Shown: piece after piece, positions 34,385-45,084 of the stretch
Numbering within the stretch: the first letter of the stretch is position 1
Layout of the letters: every line of letters begins with the position of its first letter
From: Polytrichum commune
Lineage: Eukaryota > Streptophyta > Polytrichopsida > Polytrichales > Polytrichaceae
DNA: 64,000 nucleotides
Reading direction: 5' to 3'
Assembly: GCA_950295325.1 (NCBI GenBank)
Contig: OX485806.1
Span: 36,892,001-36,956,000 of the forward strand
The notes under the pieces: generated by a model
What the model was told of the DNA's origin: nothing
Seen by the model: only the letters and a program-made list of their open reading frames with translations
Database searches by the model: none
Program-made: the position numbers and the translations under genes

Positions 34385-35680
34385 CTTCCACTGTGGAGAT
34401 TGCGTCTTGGCGTTCTCCTTCTCTTTTGGCGGGCATCCGTGCGCGACCCACACGTCTCTGGCCGCCACTATATTCGCCGCCCAGGAGGCCTCGAATGCCT
34501 TGATCTTGTTTCCGGAATTCAAAAATGTCGATATTTTGCGGAGCTTGTCCCAATCGTCAGACCAAACCAAAAACGCCTTCCAGTAGCGCAGGTCCGCCTT
34601 GAGCTCGTGCTGGAAGTTATCATCCTTTAGGATGATCTGTGACGCCTCTAGACTGTGTTGTCCATCGATTATCCAGAACTCTCCATTCTGGATTCTTGGC
34701 CAATCCTTCTCAGTGGGGCGTGACAAAAAACCCTTGGGCATCACGCAGACGGTCTGCCTATCCCACTTCACGTTGTTCATGAGGTTATTAATCTGCCACT
34801 TCACCCCTCCGCTTTCACGAGACCTCACCACCCACTTGTTAGGAGATTTCTCGCACTTGAAACAATCCACGTTGAAAGTGAAGTGGCGTCCCATAGGCCA
34901 GCAATCCTTGGAGTAGTTGTTGAAGTCTCGAAGGATTTTTGTCGCTTTGGCAGCGTCTGGGTTTTCTCCCTTCTTCAAAGGGGTTGGCATCACTGGCGGA
35001 GAACTAACCTCAGCGCCTTCCGTCAATCCGGACTTCTCCATCTCGTCCCTCGACCTCTTGGATGGAGTGGATTGTCTGCTGGGCCCTTCTGTCAACCTGC
35101 TCCCCGAAGGCACAGGCCGCGGAGCACTTCTCGATCCTCCTGCCCCCGAAGCAGCTGGTTTTTTCGGACTTTTCTTTTTTTTATTTGCCTCCGCGGCAAC
35201 ACTGTTGTACTTCGAAACATTCAAGGTCAGGGCAGTCAACTTCCTCGCCGTCCAGTGTTGACTCAGGGCATATTTGGTGAAGAGAGCATCCAGATTGAAA
35301 TGTTTCGCATCGGATGCGACATTATTGCATGCATAAGCATAAGAGAATGGGTGCAATAGGTAGTTTAAGAGGAGGTTCACATGGTCTTTTTTATTTTTCA
35401 TATCCAGAATAACAAAGTCTCCTTGTGCCTCTACGGATTCTATCTCCCAATTCTTTGTCTGCACCCATTGGTCTGGTTGGTCAGCCCTTGTCTGCAGCTC
35501 ATAAGTGAATTGCAATGCAAACAACCCTTCCTCGGTCTTCGTGGGGATGGTCGTCCACTCAGCCATGAATTCTTCTTTTGGGACATAGTTGTCGTTCCCA
35601 TTGGTATCCGAGACGCCCTCTGGAAGGCGCTCCACTGGCACTGCGAACAAGTCGATGGCGTTTCTGCTAGCTTTAGCCAT
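34385..35680 (-). CDS. Multidomain gene copy 1, exon A, ParB-like (DGQHS) domain
   Basis: The exon begins ATGGCTAAAGC straight after a GTGATGCAG acceptor, so the ATG may be the start codon preceded by an untranslated exon. It ends TGGAAG/GTGAGT, a textbook donor. It encodes 432 residues: a globular N-terminal region (1-160), a basic linker with a nuclear-localisation-like KKKKSPKKP (about 167-175) and Ser/Pro-rich sequence, and from about 255 a ParB/DGQHR-like domain. Its core is EFWIIDGQHSLEASQII (about 334-350), preceded by a conserved SPNKWVVRSRESGG. ParB-like domains bind DNA or hydrolyse nucleotides, and DGQHR proteins occur in phage and DNA-modification systems. Copy 2 has the same 1296-nt exon, and a relic is readable at 12.47-12.71 kb. 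Confidence 0.75.
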
Positions 35681-35699
35681 CTGCATCACACAAGAGCAA

Positions 35700-36200
35700 A
35701 TCAGAATTGCTTTTACGAACGTTCGTTCGTAAACAACACCGTGCCATGCATATTATTTTCATAGTGTGGTTTTTGGAAATACGAAGTTTTGAATGCTTTA
35801 TGCATTTCAGGGTGTTTCTAATGCATTCACATTGGTTCACATCTTTCACGAACGCGCGTTCGTAATATGAGATACCTGTTTATTAGTATTTTGTACATAA
35901 CTATACGAACGCGCGTTCGTAAAGTCATGCGATATTGTGGAACCTACTGAGTTAAATTTAGTGTTGTGATTGGATTTAAGTACTTATATGAATTACAGCA
36001 TGGATATATCCCTCCATTTTGGATTTAGAGTTTCGAACGCACGTTCGTAAACGTAGTCCTTGGGTTCCAAAGAATCTTTACGAACGCGCGTTCGTGAAAT
36101 GGTATATATTTTGCGCGGCCTATGCATTTACGAACGCGCATTCGTAAATGGGTGTATATTGTGCGCGGTAGAGGTATTTACGAACGCTCGTTCATAAATG
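35700..36200. repeat. Palindrome array 5' of the multidomain gene, copy 1
   Basis: Seven palindromes of the ACGAACGNNCGTTCGT type lie at about 35715, 35849, 35906, 36034, 36078, 36131 and 36181, with variable AT-rich spacers. The array lies between the exon A acceptor and the GC-rich leader at 36.9-37.1 kb, so it is probably inside a first intron. Confidence 0.88.
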
Positions 36201-36250
36201 AGCTTGTTGTTTGTTTTTATATATATAATTAATAATAACAATATAGTGTC

Positions 36251-36312
36251 CGTACATATACGAATTCGTATATATACGAATTCGTATATATATGAATTCG
36301 TATACATACGTA
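36251..36312. repeat. AT-rich palindrome triplet TATACGAATTCGTATA
   Basis: Three copies of the palindrome ATACGAATTCGTAT (one with ATG for ACG) stand next to the main array. At the matching place copy 2 has a TATACGTATACGTATA-type palindrome cluster (55568-55612). The class differs in sequence from the main palindrome but sits at a conserved site. Confidence 0.8.
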
Positions 36313-36894
36313 TGGCAAGGTCTTGCTTGCTGTGTCTCAGCAAAGCTTGCACTTGTGCCTGCAAGTGTTCGTCAGAAAGGTGAGATTGAAGAAAAACAAT
36401 ACAATCAAAACATATAGACTTGGAATGTGACAGAGAATTCAGAACGAGGATCCGAACTTGACTTCCAAAACACATGGCATTCAATAATGAACAAATATAG
36501 ACTGTGAAGGATTTGAGAAGGGAAGGAATATTGTGCTTACTCTGAAATTTTACACACCCAAAAGCTGCTTGCTCCTTTGTTGAAAACCCCAGGAAACCCC
36601 ACAAAAGCAAGGTGATTTGAAAGTCAAATGCACCACTGCACCACTGAAATTGCCTTCACACTAGTTGTTGCATGCTATGTACGAACCCTAACTAAGACTC
36701 TGATGTATATGCAATTTCAAATGCAGTATTTCTCAAGCTGCTACTCTAAAACTTGCAATTATCAAGCTTATAGCTTGAGTATCCTAATCTTAAGCTTCCA
36801 ACTCTCAAGCTTTAAACTCTACAAACTTTCAACTCTCCAACTTTCAACTCTTCTAACTCGAGTTCTCTATTCTTGAGCTGCAACTCTCAAGGGA

Positions 36895-37215
36895 CTGTCA
36901 ATAACTCTCAACACTTGCGCCTACAAAAGAAGTGCACCACACAAAACTAAAAAATGCAAGAGCTTCGCCTCTAAACTCTAAACCAACGCGGCGCTCCTCC
37001 TCTCTCTGCTCCAAATGAGAATGAGGAAGGAGAGGAGGGGGCGCGGGGAGGTAGCCCGCGCCTCTAGGGTTTTCCCTCGGGCTGCCACATGGCCGCTTCC
37101 CATTGGGGAGGGAAGGGATGGGTCGGGCTAGGAAGATGAGGGGATGGGATGGGGAGATAGCATGGGGTGTGGGATGGGTGGATGGGGGGGATGGGGGGGA
37201 TGGGTTGGAATTCAT
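36895..37215 (-). promoter_or_regulatory. Putative leader/promoter of the multidomain gene, copy 1
   Basis: A GC-rich island in AT-rich DNA contains, on the minus strand, AAACCCTAGAGG, a telo-box-like motif typical of plant leaders, and a Pro-coding GGGGAT-type low-complexity block upstream. Copy 2 has the matching island (56270-56500) with AAACCCTAG and a G-box core CCACGTGG where copy 1 has CCACATGG. The position suggests transcription start for the minus-strand gene. The Pro-rich ORF through it is likely non-coding. Confidence 0.4.
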
Positions 37216-37365
37216 TGGGGTTTAGTAATTCAATGTAATCAAAGCACATAAATATATTCAATGTGACTTAATAAAGTGATTTGCATGGGGGGCACTAACC
37301 GATTTGACATAAATCTATGTCATCACAATAAGAAATGCAACTATATATTACACCATTTGCACTTA

Positions 37366-37905
37366 GTTTGAGACTTTCCCAACTCTCTAATTAACGAAAA
37401 TAATCTAAGTTGGATGTATAAGCAATAAAGGCACGTTAATTTCAAGCTTTTTAATATGTATATGCCTCCATCACATAAACATAAGGAGTCCAGTACAAAA
37501 CATGCATTTTAAATGCTACATCCCCTTCATCTACTTTGGATTCATTGTAAACATCTTCTAGATAAGGAGTATGAATTCAATTTCCACATTGCACATCATG
37601 TACTAGGGATTCGATGAAAACCCTACCCCCAACGATGTGTATTAATATGGTGTTTTCAAATATATAGTGTTCTCATAATTGAAATATCTTTCAAGTTTTT
37701 AAATGGTTCCTCAAATAATTTAATATAAGATCCATAAAGGTCCCGATTTAAGATTGGTGGGAACGGTTTAGGATTTTCTTACAAGAGGTGCGGGAAAATT
37801 CAATTTCAAATACTAGGCTTTCAATTCAGTTTATTATGTGTGAACTTGAACTACTGCATTAAATTTATTATTATATTTGTTAATCCGAGACTTTGGAAAG
37901 TCTCA
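37366..37905. repeat. Two internal sequences resembling the element's right-end TIR
   Basis: At 37380 TTGAGACTTTCCCAACTCTC is followed by TAATTAACGAAAATA, like the right end. At 37870 TTAATCCGAGACTTTGGAAA continues to GTCTCAAAATA, the same in inverted orientation. Both resemble the right-end block at 44760-44797. They face away from each other and bracket about 470 bp. Copy 2 appears to lack them. Confidence 0.6.
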
Positions 37906-38246
37906 AAATAAATGCAAATGATTTAATATGTGGTTCAAATTCTTATTCGGATGAGATGTATTTGTGCCAAATTGGTTAGTGTTGCCCATACAAATCGCTT
38001 TATTGTGTCACATTGAATGTATTCTTGTGTTTTACTTGTTCTTTATTTGAATACCATGTTCTGAAATAGTATCCAAAATCATGAAAATGTCCCCAATTAC
38101 AGAATATGGTGATCGTTGAAAGTTTGGCTCGCATCAAATGTAAGCTACAAATAAATTAAGTTAGTGCAATATGGATTTATGAGTAGTGAATATAGTTTGT
38201 ATGTAAACCCTGTTATATGAACTACTGGACATGCACATCCCTCACA

Positions 38247-38275
38247 AACCCTAAACCCTAAACCCTAAACCCCTA
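38247..38275. repeat. Interstitial telomere-type repeat (CCCTAAA)n
   Basis: Three to four CCCTAAA units, the plant-type telomere repeat, lie in the AT-rich centre of copy 1. Copy 2 has a shorter relative (ACCCCAAACCCTAACCCTAC) at about 57538-57562. Confidence 0.85.
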
Positions 38276-38629
38276 GTTTTTTTTACCATCCGCACTATAT
38301 GGGGGAATGTTGTGATCCAACCTAATAGTGTTGAGTGCATTTTAATTACACAATGCATAAGTGGGACTCCATATAGGTATGGTTTCAATTCATATCATTA
38401 CACTATCTTATGCACCATTCCAAATTAATTCAACATTTCCACACAATGTTGAATCAATTCACTATTTGCAAACCTGGAGTTGCATTTGAATTAAGATATA
38501 AAGTATATCTAGGCATGGTTTGAATTCATCTCCTTAATCTACCTTAGTAGCTTGCATGAATTCACCAGACTTTTTATTGGTGTTCATGCACTTGGTGAGT
38601 ATTTGCCGCAATAATATACATAAATGTAA

Positions 38630-38832
38630 TGTAGATACATGTAATGTATATATATGTAAAGTATAGATATGTAAAGTATAGATATATGTAAGAAACATAT
38701 ATATATAGATATATAGATATATATTCACACATATATATAGGTATATAGATATATATTCACATATATATATAGGTATATAGATATATATTCACATATATAG
38801 ATATATATAGATATATATTTACATATATACAA

Positions 38833-38867
<35 letters not shown>

Positions 38868-38905
38868 TAAGTAAATATATACATCGATATGTATATAGGA
38901 ATATA
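38630..38905. repeat. AT-rich microsatellite with ~30-bp higher-order unit
   Basis: TATAGATATATATTCACATA recurs at about 30-bp steps (38706, 38746, 38776 and so on), ending in a pure (AT)n run near 38838-38864. Confidence 0.85.
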
Positions 38906-39039
38906 CATTTTATTTTTTGGTTCGGGAAACCTTGGTAACACCTAAGGTGTGGAACGGATGAACATATTATCAATGCGTGCATGCCATACATATTCAATAC
39001 AGAAAGTTATTTATGTCCCGCATGAATAGAATGGCATAT

Positions 39040-39278
39040 TGTTAGGTTAAAGTAGGCGGCGGGAATCCGCTTTTCAAAGAGAATCCAAGGGATTTTGAAC
39101 CACGGTAGAGGAGTACTTAAAGCTCTCCCCCCCATTGCAGAGCTTTTTTTTGCGGGAGACACCAAGTGTGCGCTCCAGACACCCGACGGAGGGCGCTCGA
39201 GCCAGTTTCCTGTGCGTGAACCGTACACTCATAGGTGGCAGACAACCTTATCCCGCAAATACCGCCGCAAATACCGGG
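39040..39278 (+). promoter_or_regulatory. Conserved block upstream of the transposase, copy 1
   Basis: This GC-richer block is strongly conserved with 58650-58895 in copy 2 (AAAGTAGGCGGCGGGAATCC, AAGGGATTTTGAACCA, GTACTTAAAGCTCT, CCAAGTGTGCGCTCC, ACCGCCGCAAATACCGG) although the flanks diverge. It lies just before the palindrome array and the plus-strand gene. I infer a promoter and leader; TACTTAAAGC is a weak TATA-like candidate. Confidence 0.5.
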
Positions 39279-40130
39279 GGTTTACGAACGCGCGTTCGTA
39301 AACCTGCAGTGCGCGCATGTGTTTGTGGATGAGATATATCGAGGTTGGTTGGATGTTTACGAACGTGCGTTCGTAAATACCGCCTTGGCGTATATTTTAC
39401 ATCCATAAATGTATAGACCCAGATACGATTATGCATAGGCACAGACAATATGAAAGTCATATACGAACGAGCGTTCATAAATGTACATTTTGAGCATCCG
39501 AAGAACATTGGGAATGTGCAAGAGTTTACGAACGCGCGTTCGTAAATATTGAATGCGCGTAAACGGTGTATGGTACATACTGAAATGACATTAGAGTTTA
39601 CGAATGTGCGTTCGTAAGTGACACCGCTTATTTTCAGAATCCATATACTCATGGATATAAGGGGTATGAAGATGTACATACAATACGATAGTAATTTGCA
39701 AACAGAAGGTCGAAAATATCAATGATTTCAGCAGATATACATAAGATGAGCGAGAGTTTACGAACGTGCGTTCGTGATTTCCACCTGGGAGTATGTCGAT
39801 GCATACATCACGCCTCCCTGGGCACGCACACAAATATATATGTATTTACAACAAAATATTAGACATAAATACGAACGTGCGTTCGAATTCATTCAGGGAA
39901 TGTATCTGGACATTGACTGCGGGATGTGGGAAAATGCTCCATTTGCTCCACATACACATAGTATGGGCGAGGGATGTGTATTTGGGGCACATGGAATAAT
40001 ACATTCATATGCGTCAATGACTCTCGGAAGTTTTGTGTAGGCATATAACAGGTATCCCTACACAATTGAAACGGTCCATGTTTTAGTTGACATACAGAAT
40101 GACGGGGAACATTCGAATGCCCGTTCGTAT
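39279..40130. repeat. Palindrome array 5' of the transposase gene, copy 1
   Basis: Eight sites of the ACGAACGNNCGTTCGT type or near variants occur at about 39284, 39360, 39464, 39527, 39600, 39759, 39872 and 40111 (the last two degraded). Spacers differ in length and sequence. The gene body begins at 40296 behind an ATTAG acceptor, so the array probably lies in a leader intron. Confidence 0.87.
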
Positions 40131-40295
40131 ATATGCCCAACTCAAACAGAAGCGTGTCTGCATGCAGACGATCGTTCTGTTATTCCCACTGTGACTTGTG
40201 CTCTATTGTGACTTAGGTTTACTAAAATCTTGTCGTATTTGTGATTGACTTATATATGTTGTGATTCCATGTTCGCGTCATTAGGTGGGTTTGCG

Positions 40296-42743
40296 ATGGA
40301 TATGGGAGATAGTGCATTTGAGTTGTCGACGAATGCATCGTCGTCGGATACGGAATGTCACATCTCTTCGCCTTCGGAGGATTATATTCGAGGGGCTAAC
40401 GTCCTGGGTGTGTCTGGGGATACATCCTCCCATGAATCTTTGGAAGGGCAGGAACATTCCCAACATTATGGGGATGATAACGACCACATTCCATTGTGTG
40501 CCGGTTTCGGGAGGGAGCAGTGGGTGGGCCTTGATGTTGTTCTTCTGAACGAGCATGGTGTCCCTGTGGCAAATGGCATTTGTAGAAACTCCGATCCCCT
40601 TGAATGTATTGATGCCAACCCCCTTGGATTGGATGATGTTGGCGTTTGCATCTTGAATTCTTTACTTCCGTTGGAAGTCCCGTTGACTTGGAGATTTTCC
40701 TTGCGGCGATGGCCCTTGCGTCGAGTTCTCCATGAAGAAGTAAGCTTGTGGGATCATGGACGACGGCACAAGCAAACGCAGTCAGCTTTGTTGGCCGCAA
40801 GACGTCCTCGCAAAGGTCTGCGCAAATACGATTCTAGTCGCGTGTCTGGCATACAAAAAGAACGTAGACGGGATTCCATACTTGGAGAGGACTCTATCCG
40901 TCAAGTATCCACAAAGGACTGTTGTGCGAAGAAATGTTGTCAATTCTTTCCGCGTGAAAAAATTAGGTCCCTTCGGCAAGAGATGTGGCTTGCGGATTTT
41001 CGTATGAGGTCGGCAAAAAAACTCGAGGTCCACAAAAATTTGCACGTTGACAGCCATGGCAATAAGGTGGTTACCCTTGAGAATGTGGAAGTGTGTTGCA
41101 CAGCATGGTATTCCATCCATGCAGTCTCCAAGGCTGATTTTTATAGGTTTAGGAAGTATTCTTTGTTGGGACGCCGTTCTCGATTTCATGGCAACTCGGG
41201 CACCAAGAAACCTAGAGAGGCTACACTCCAAGCCTCCGCGACACTCTCCACCATCATAGTCCCGTTGGCCGATGCAATGCCCCACAAGACGAGGACATTG
41301 TCCTCCGGGGAGAAAGTTGTCCAAATGGTGTTGCCCACGGGCACAAAATGGAAGAACATCTTAACGGACATAAACGAAGTGGGTCGCAAAGCTGGGTGTG
41401 GGCCCATTTCTTTGTCCAAGTTGAGTGTAATTAAAAACCAACAGTTTGCGGAGTACATTTTGAAGAGACCCGGGGACAAGTTTGCCAGGTGTACGACGTG
41501 TGAAAAGTACAAATGTCGCAACCCTTGCTAGGTCCCTTAACAATCTTGCCAATTTTCGTTTCTAGCAAAGGTTACGAGCGCTAACCCTTCGCATTCCGCC
41601 ATGCTAATGGATAGCTCCTCTTACCCCGGACCAATAGTTCATAGGAGGGAACCAACCCTCCTACTTTGCTTTCGGGACTCACCCCTTAATCGGTAACCCA
41701 TTCCTAGATGTGGACTTCCATCCATGGAAGTCCAATCCCTTGTTGATCATCGCATTGCCGGAGCAACACTACAACAACCCGAACCATACTAGGCAACTAT
41801 GGCCTCACAATGGGCCAAAGCCCATGGAGGCCTTGCCGTTCGGCCTCGGGTGGGTGAGGCCACACCACCTCACCCATATAAGCCTCTAGGACTTCACGTG
41901 GGGCCCCTACCCCACCGTCAACCAACCTCTTGTCTCTCTACCAAGAGTTGGGGCCAAGTGGACATTTTCCTTTAGCTGCTGGGCCTAGAACCCCCCCAGC
42001 AGCTTCAGACCATCATAACTTCCTTGTATGATGTCTGATCATAACAGCCAACCACTCTATCTTCATCTACGCTTCACGTAGATGCCGATGGACTCCTCAC
42101 TTGCTCCATTTGAGCAAGTCTTGAGGAAGTTATGCCTGTTTGAACCTTGGCAGTCCCGGGAATCACTCCCAGGCACTGCTGTACCAGGGCGCTGTCCCGG
42201 GACAGCGCCCCACTCAAATGGCCATAACTCCTAGCTCACACCTCCGATTGAGGTGTTCTTGGGCTTTCAAGAATCACCACGCCATGAGCTACGCATAACT
42301 CATGGCCTTGCCCTTGTGCCTCCTAGTCTCCGTGGGTGGGAGGCGTTCCCAACGCCCGGGGCCCTCACCCACACTAGGATCACTTGGGCCCTCTCACCAA
42401 CGGCGCCACAAGTCCCGGGTGTCACTCCGGGGTCCCCCTTGTGCCCATGGTGTTTCGGGCACTCCTCATGGAGAGGTGCGCGACAACAAAGGTCTTCGAG
42501 ACGCCCATCTTATAGGCACCAAGTCCCATACAAGACACCAAAGAAAATACATTGAGCATGTCAACAACCAGGAGGCACACCGTCAAGATTACTACAAGAA
42601 TCGTGCACTATCCATAATGAGGCCTGCGGAGGTCCTAACTGTCATCCATGATAAAATGGACCATGCCAAAACCGCATGCCCTTGTTATGCACGCAAAATT
42701 AAAGCCACGGATGGTTTCTTCAAGTTGCCCGTAGCTGTCACAG
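40296..42743 (+). CDS. DUF7869-like transposase, copy 1, exon 1 (broken by a solo LTR)
   Basis: The ATG at 40296 follows an acceptor-like GCGTCATTAG and matches the copy 2 start by alignment. The frame runs to 41513, is interrupted by a 972-bp solo LTR, and resumes at 42486 after the duplicated ACAAA; it then matches copy 2 to the end of the exon. Features are cysteine-rich motifs (CCAKKCCQFF, CTTCEKYK), a basic region (RPRKGLRKYDSS), and DKMDHAKTAC, the site of the first likely catalytic Asp. The exon ends GTCACAG/GTTCGT. The LTR brings an in-frame stop at 41529-41531, so unless it is spliced out the protein is truncated before the catalytic core. Confidence 0.85.
41514..42485. mobile_element. 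Solo LTR (972 bp) inside the transposase exon
   Basis: It begins TGTCGCAACC and ends GTGCGCGACA: TG...CA termini with a six-base inverted TGTCGC/GCGACA. It is flanked by the 5-bp duplication ACAAA (41509-41513, 42486-42490). Copy 2 has the uninterrupted sequence with one ACAAA at this place, a natural empty site. No internal domain is left. It contains a TATA-like CCATATAAG at about 41873. It does not resemble the LTR at 13817-14767. Confidence 0.95.
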
Positions 42744-42878
42744 GTTCGTATGGAATCACAAATGTGTTTGAAAGGATTTCCAATGTTTTTGGGTTTGTTT
42801 GCCATATGTCAAACTTCATCGGTCTGTTTAGTGGTTATACCATATTTTTGTTGTTCATCCATCGTTTTTTTTTCTCAG

Positions 42879-44404
42879 GTATGATCGCCCACGGCCATGG
42901 GGACGTTAAATATGCCCATTATGGTTTGGATTTTTACCCTGGTGATGCCAACCACACGGTTGGTTCATTTGCAAAACTCTTGCGCGATCTTGAGAAGCCG
43001 CCGATTCACTCTTCACGTGCGCTTTTTGATGGTTGTGGAACGACACCCCTTTACGAGGCAGTGCTTCAGGGGAAGGAGGTTTGTATGTCGGCATTGCCGG
43101 AACCACGTGGAGAACCCATTTGTGCAAAACCATTGCCTCCAACTCTCCATGTTCAACTTGATAATTGTGCTAAAGACAACAAATGTCGATATGCGTTTTG
43201 TTTTTGGTCATTGCTTGTGGCAAAAGGCATATTCAAAGAGGTGTTTGTGTCTTTCTTGATGGTGGGGCACACACACGATGACATTGATGCGTCATTTGGA
43301 CGTTGGAGCATGAAGTTGCATGAAGAGGATTTTCCCACCATACCGCTTCTTATGAAATCATACATGGATTTGGATAATGTGCCCGTAATCCCGCATATGA
43401 TTGAGGAAGTACCAAATTTCAAGGCCTTCATCAAGCCATACATGCTGAAGGGAGATGACCGTTTGGTGGGACACACGAAAGCACAACAATTCCGCTTCTA
43501 TATGAGGGATGATGGTGTCCCTGCTATGCAGTTTAAGCTTTTGTGCACATCTCCTAATTGGTGTCCGGAGGATGGGATACTCGTGTGGCGTCAGAACAAG
43601 GATGGAAAATGTTTGCTCCCAGATGGGGATCCAAAGCCTTGTAAACCCGATCCCATGAAGAATGGGCCGGAAATCATCAAAGGCATATCCGGATTCATTG
43701 AATATTGGAAAGAGTTATGTGAGGAAGACATCACCAAACGTGTTAGGAATACTTATGAACCGTTGATCGCGTATTGGGATCGCATTCGCTCGGCCTTGAT
43801 GACACTTGGTGGCGACACACGTATAACTTTGACACAAGGATTTTGGCCACAAAGTCGTTTGACGGTTGTGGAGTCCGACACCATGTTCTTTGACAATGGA
43901 GAGGTCCGTGAAGAGTTCGAAATGGACGAGCATTACGTTGGTCCTGCGCGCAATCGGCCGGCACCGTCGTTTCGTGTGGGTGTTGATTGCCATGAAGGGT
44001 ATATGGTCCTCGTACGAGCAGGAGATGAGGAGCACCCCAAGCCAATTTGGTTGGTGAAAGCATTGTCTTCACCCAATTTTATCCGAACTAGCCCCAACTT
44101 TCATCAAATTGAAGTGGAATATTGCCGTCCTAGCACCAAAGACCAGAACGTTCTCCGGACCTATTTAGGTTGGGACACCAAAAAGAATTTCAAGTGGACA
44201 GTGGACTCAGCATATGGACCGGTTTGGATAAACACGGATACCATACTTTGTGCTTGGAAACCGCGTAAGGGCTCTAAATCGGAAACAATGACCATCCCCC
44301 AAAAACATATAGATTTTGCCAAAGACAACCTGGCACGTATTGCAGCTGTGGAAAATGAAGCCGAGAATGGATATGAAGTGGAATATGGAGACGGGGAAAC
44401 ATAA
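42879..44404 (+). CDS. DUF7869-like transposase, copy 1, exon 2 (catalytic core)
   Basis: The exon follows a strong acceptor (TTTTTTTTTCTCAG). The intron 42744-42878 splits a Gly codon as in copy 2. It encodes about 508 residues with the family's core motifs: MIAHGHGDVKYAHYGLD, LHVQLDNCAKDNKCRYAF and FLMVGHTHDDIDASFGRWS. In DUF7869-type proteins these frame an RNase-H-like fold, with acidic residues in DxMDxAK (exon 1), LDNC and HTHxDID. Many such genes sit in mobile DNA, so I read it as the element's transposase. The C-terminal half (VEYCRPSTKDQNVLRTYLGW and after) is conserved with copy 2 but has no known motif. The frame is open to the TAA at 44402. Confidence 0.85.
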
Positions 44405-44772
44405 CATAAGTTGGATTTAATGGCTCAACGTAGGGGGACTTTATAGACTTGGTATTATTGCAATTATTATATAATAAATTTATAATATTCAAATTTATAA
44501 ATACGTTTGGGATGTGCCATACAATCCCATAAGACCCTTATATATGGGATGCACACCTTAAACTTTATAATGACATAATACTATTTGATTTTGGGATTGG
44601 ATTGTTTTTTCCACGTGTAGTTCATGTTTATGTTATGATATGAAGACTTACTATTTTTAGTAATGTGAATATTCTTCGCGGGCGAATTTGTAAACCGTCA
44701 TGTTCCCAAAGTTCCATATGTTCACAATATTGGCATCCCAAACTATGGGCGTATTTTATTTTGAGACTTTCC

Positions 44773-44797
44773 AAAGTCTCCGATTAACGAATATAGT
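44773..44797 (-). repeat. Right terminal inverted repeat, giant copy 1
   Basis: Reverse complement reads ACTATATTCGTTAATCGGAG then ACTTT, matching the left end at 22 of 25 positions. The adjacent GAGACTTTCCAAAGTCTC can form a hairpin. Confidence 0.9.
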
Positions 44798-45084
44798 GTT
44801 AAATGAATTGTGGTCTATTCAACCTTTAGAAATGTTGAGATGTTAAATCCACTACAATCTTTGATAAAAATTAAAGCTTTCAGAGCTAGCTTTAGATATT
44901 GCAGTAAATGACATGGACGTTGGAAACCAAAAGAAAATCAGGATTGAACATTGAGAGAACTCATGCCACGTAACCACTTTTTTATAGCATTCAACGATTG
45001 CAGTAACACTCTTTGATTGAGAAATGACCTCTTAAGATTGTGCACTTTGTAAAGAGTATTAAACAGTCCCTGAATTGCACACTC

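Larger units (their letters stand above)
28464..44797. mobile_element. Giant TIR transposon, copy 1 (16.3 kb, complete)
   Basis: The left end ACTATATTCGGTATTTGGAG (25 bp to 28488) is matched by the inverted right end at 44773-44797 at 22 of 25 positions. Copy 2 starts with the same left end at 47572, so the boundary is set by two independent copies. Just inside the right end is a GAGACTTTCCAAAGTCTC hairpin. Cargo is a DUF7869-like transposase gene (plus) and a long multidomain gene (minus), transcribed away from an AT-rich centre. No convincing target-site duplication is visible: left flank ...GCAAATAAT, right flank GTTAAATGAA. A solo LTR interrupts the transposase gene, so this copy is probably not autonomous. 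Confidence 0.92.

Noticed and set aside
36898-37261. Pro-rich minus-strand ORFs in the GC island
   Set aside because: They fall in a GGGGAT-type low-complexity leader region and are not maintained in copy 2.
42253-42555. ORFs running from the solo LTR into the transposase exon
   Set aside because: The upstream part is LTR sequence read by chance; the true exon continues from 41513 in copy 2's uninterrupted version.
28450-44810. A target-site duplication for giant copy 1
   Set aside because: Left flank GCAAATAAT and right flank GTTAAATGA share no convincing direct repeat; the copy 2 right flank is outside the window, so I leave the TSD undefined.
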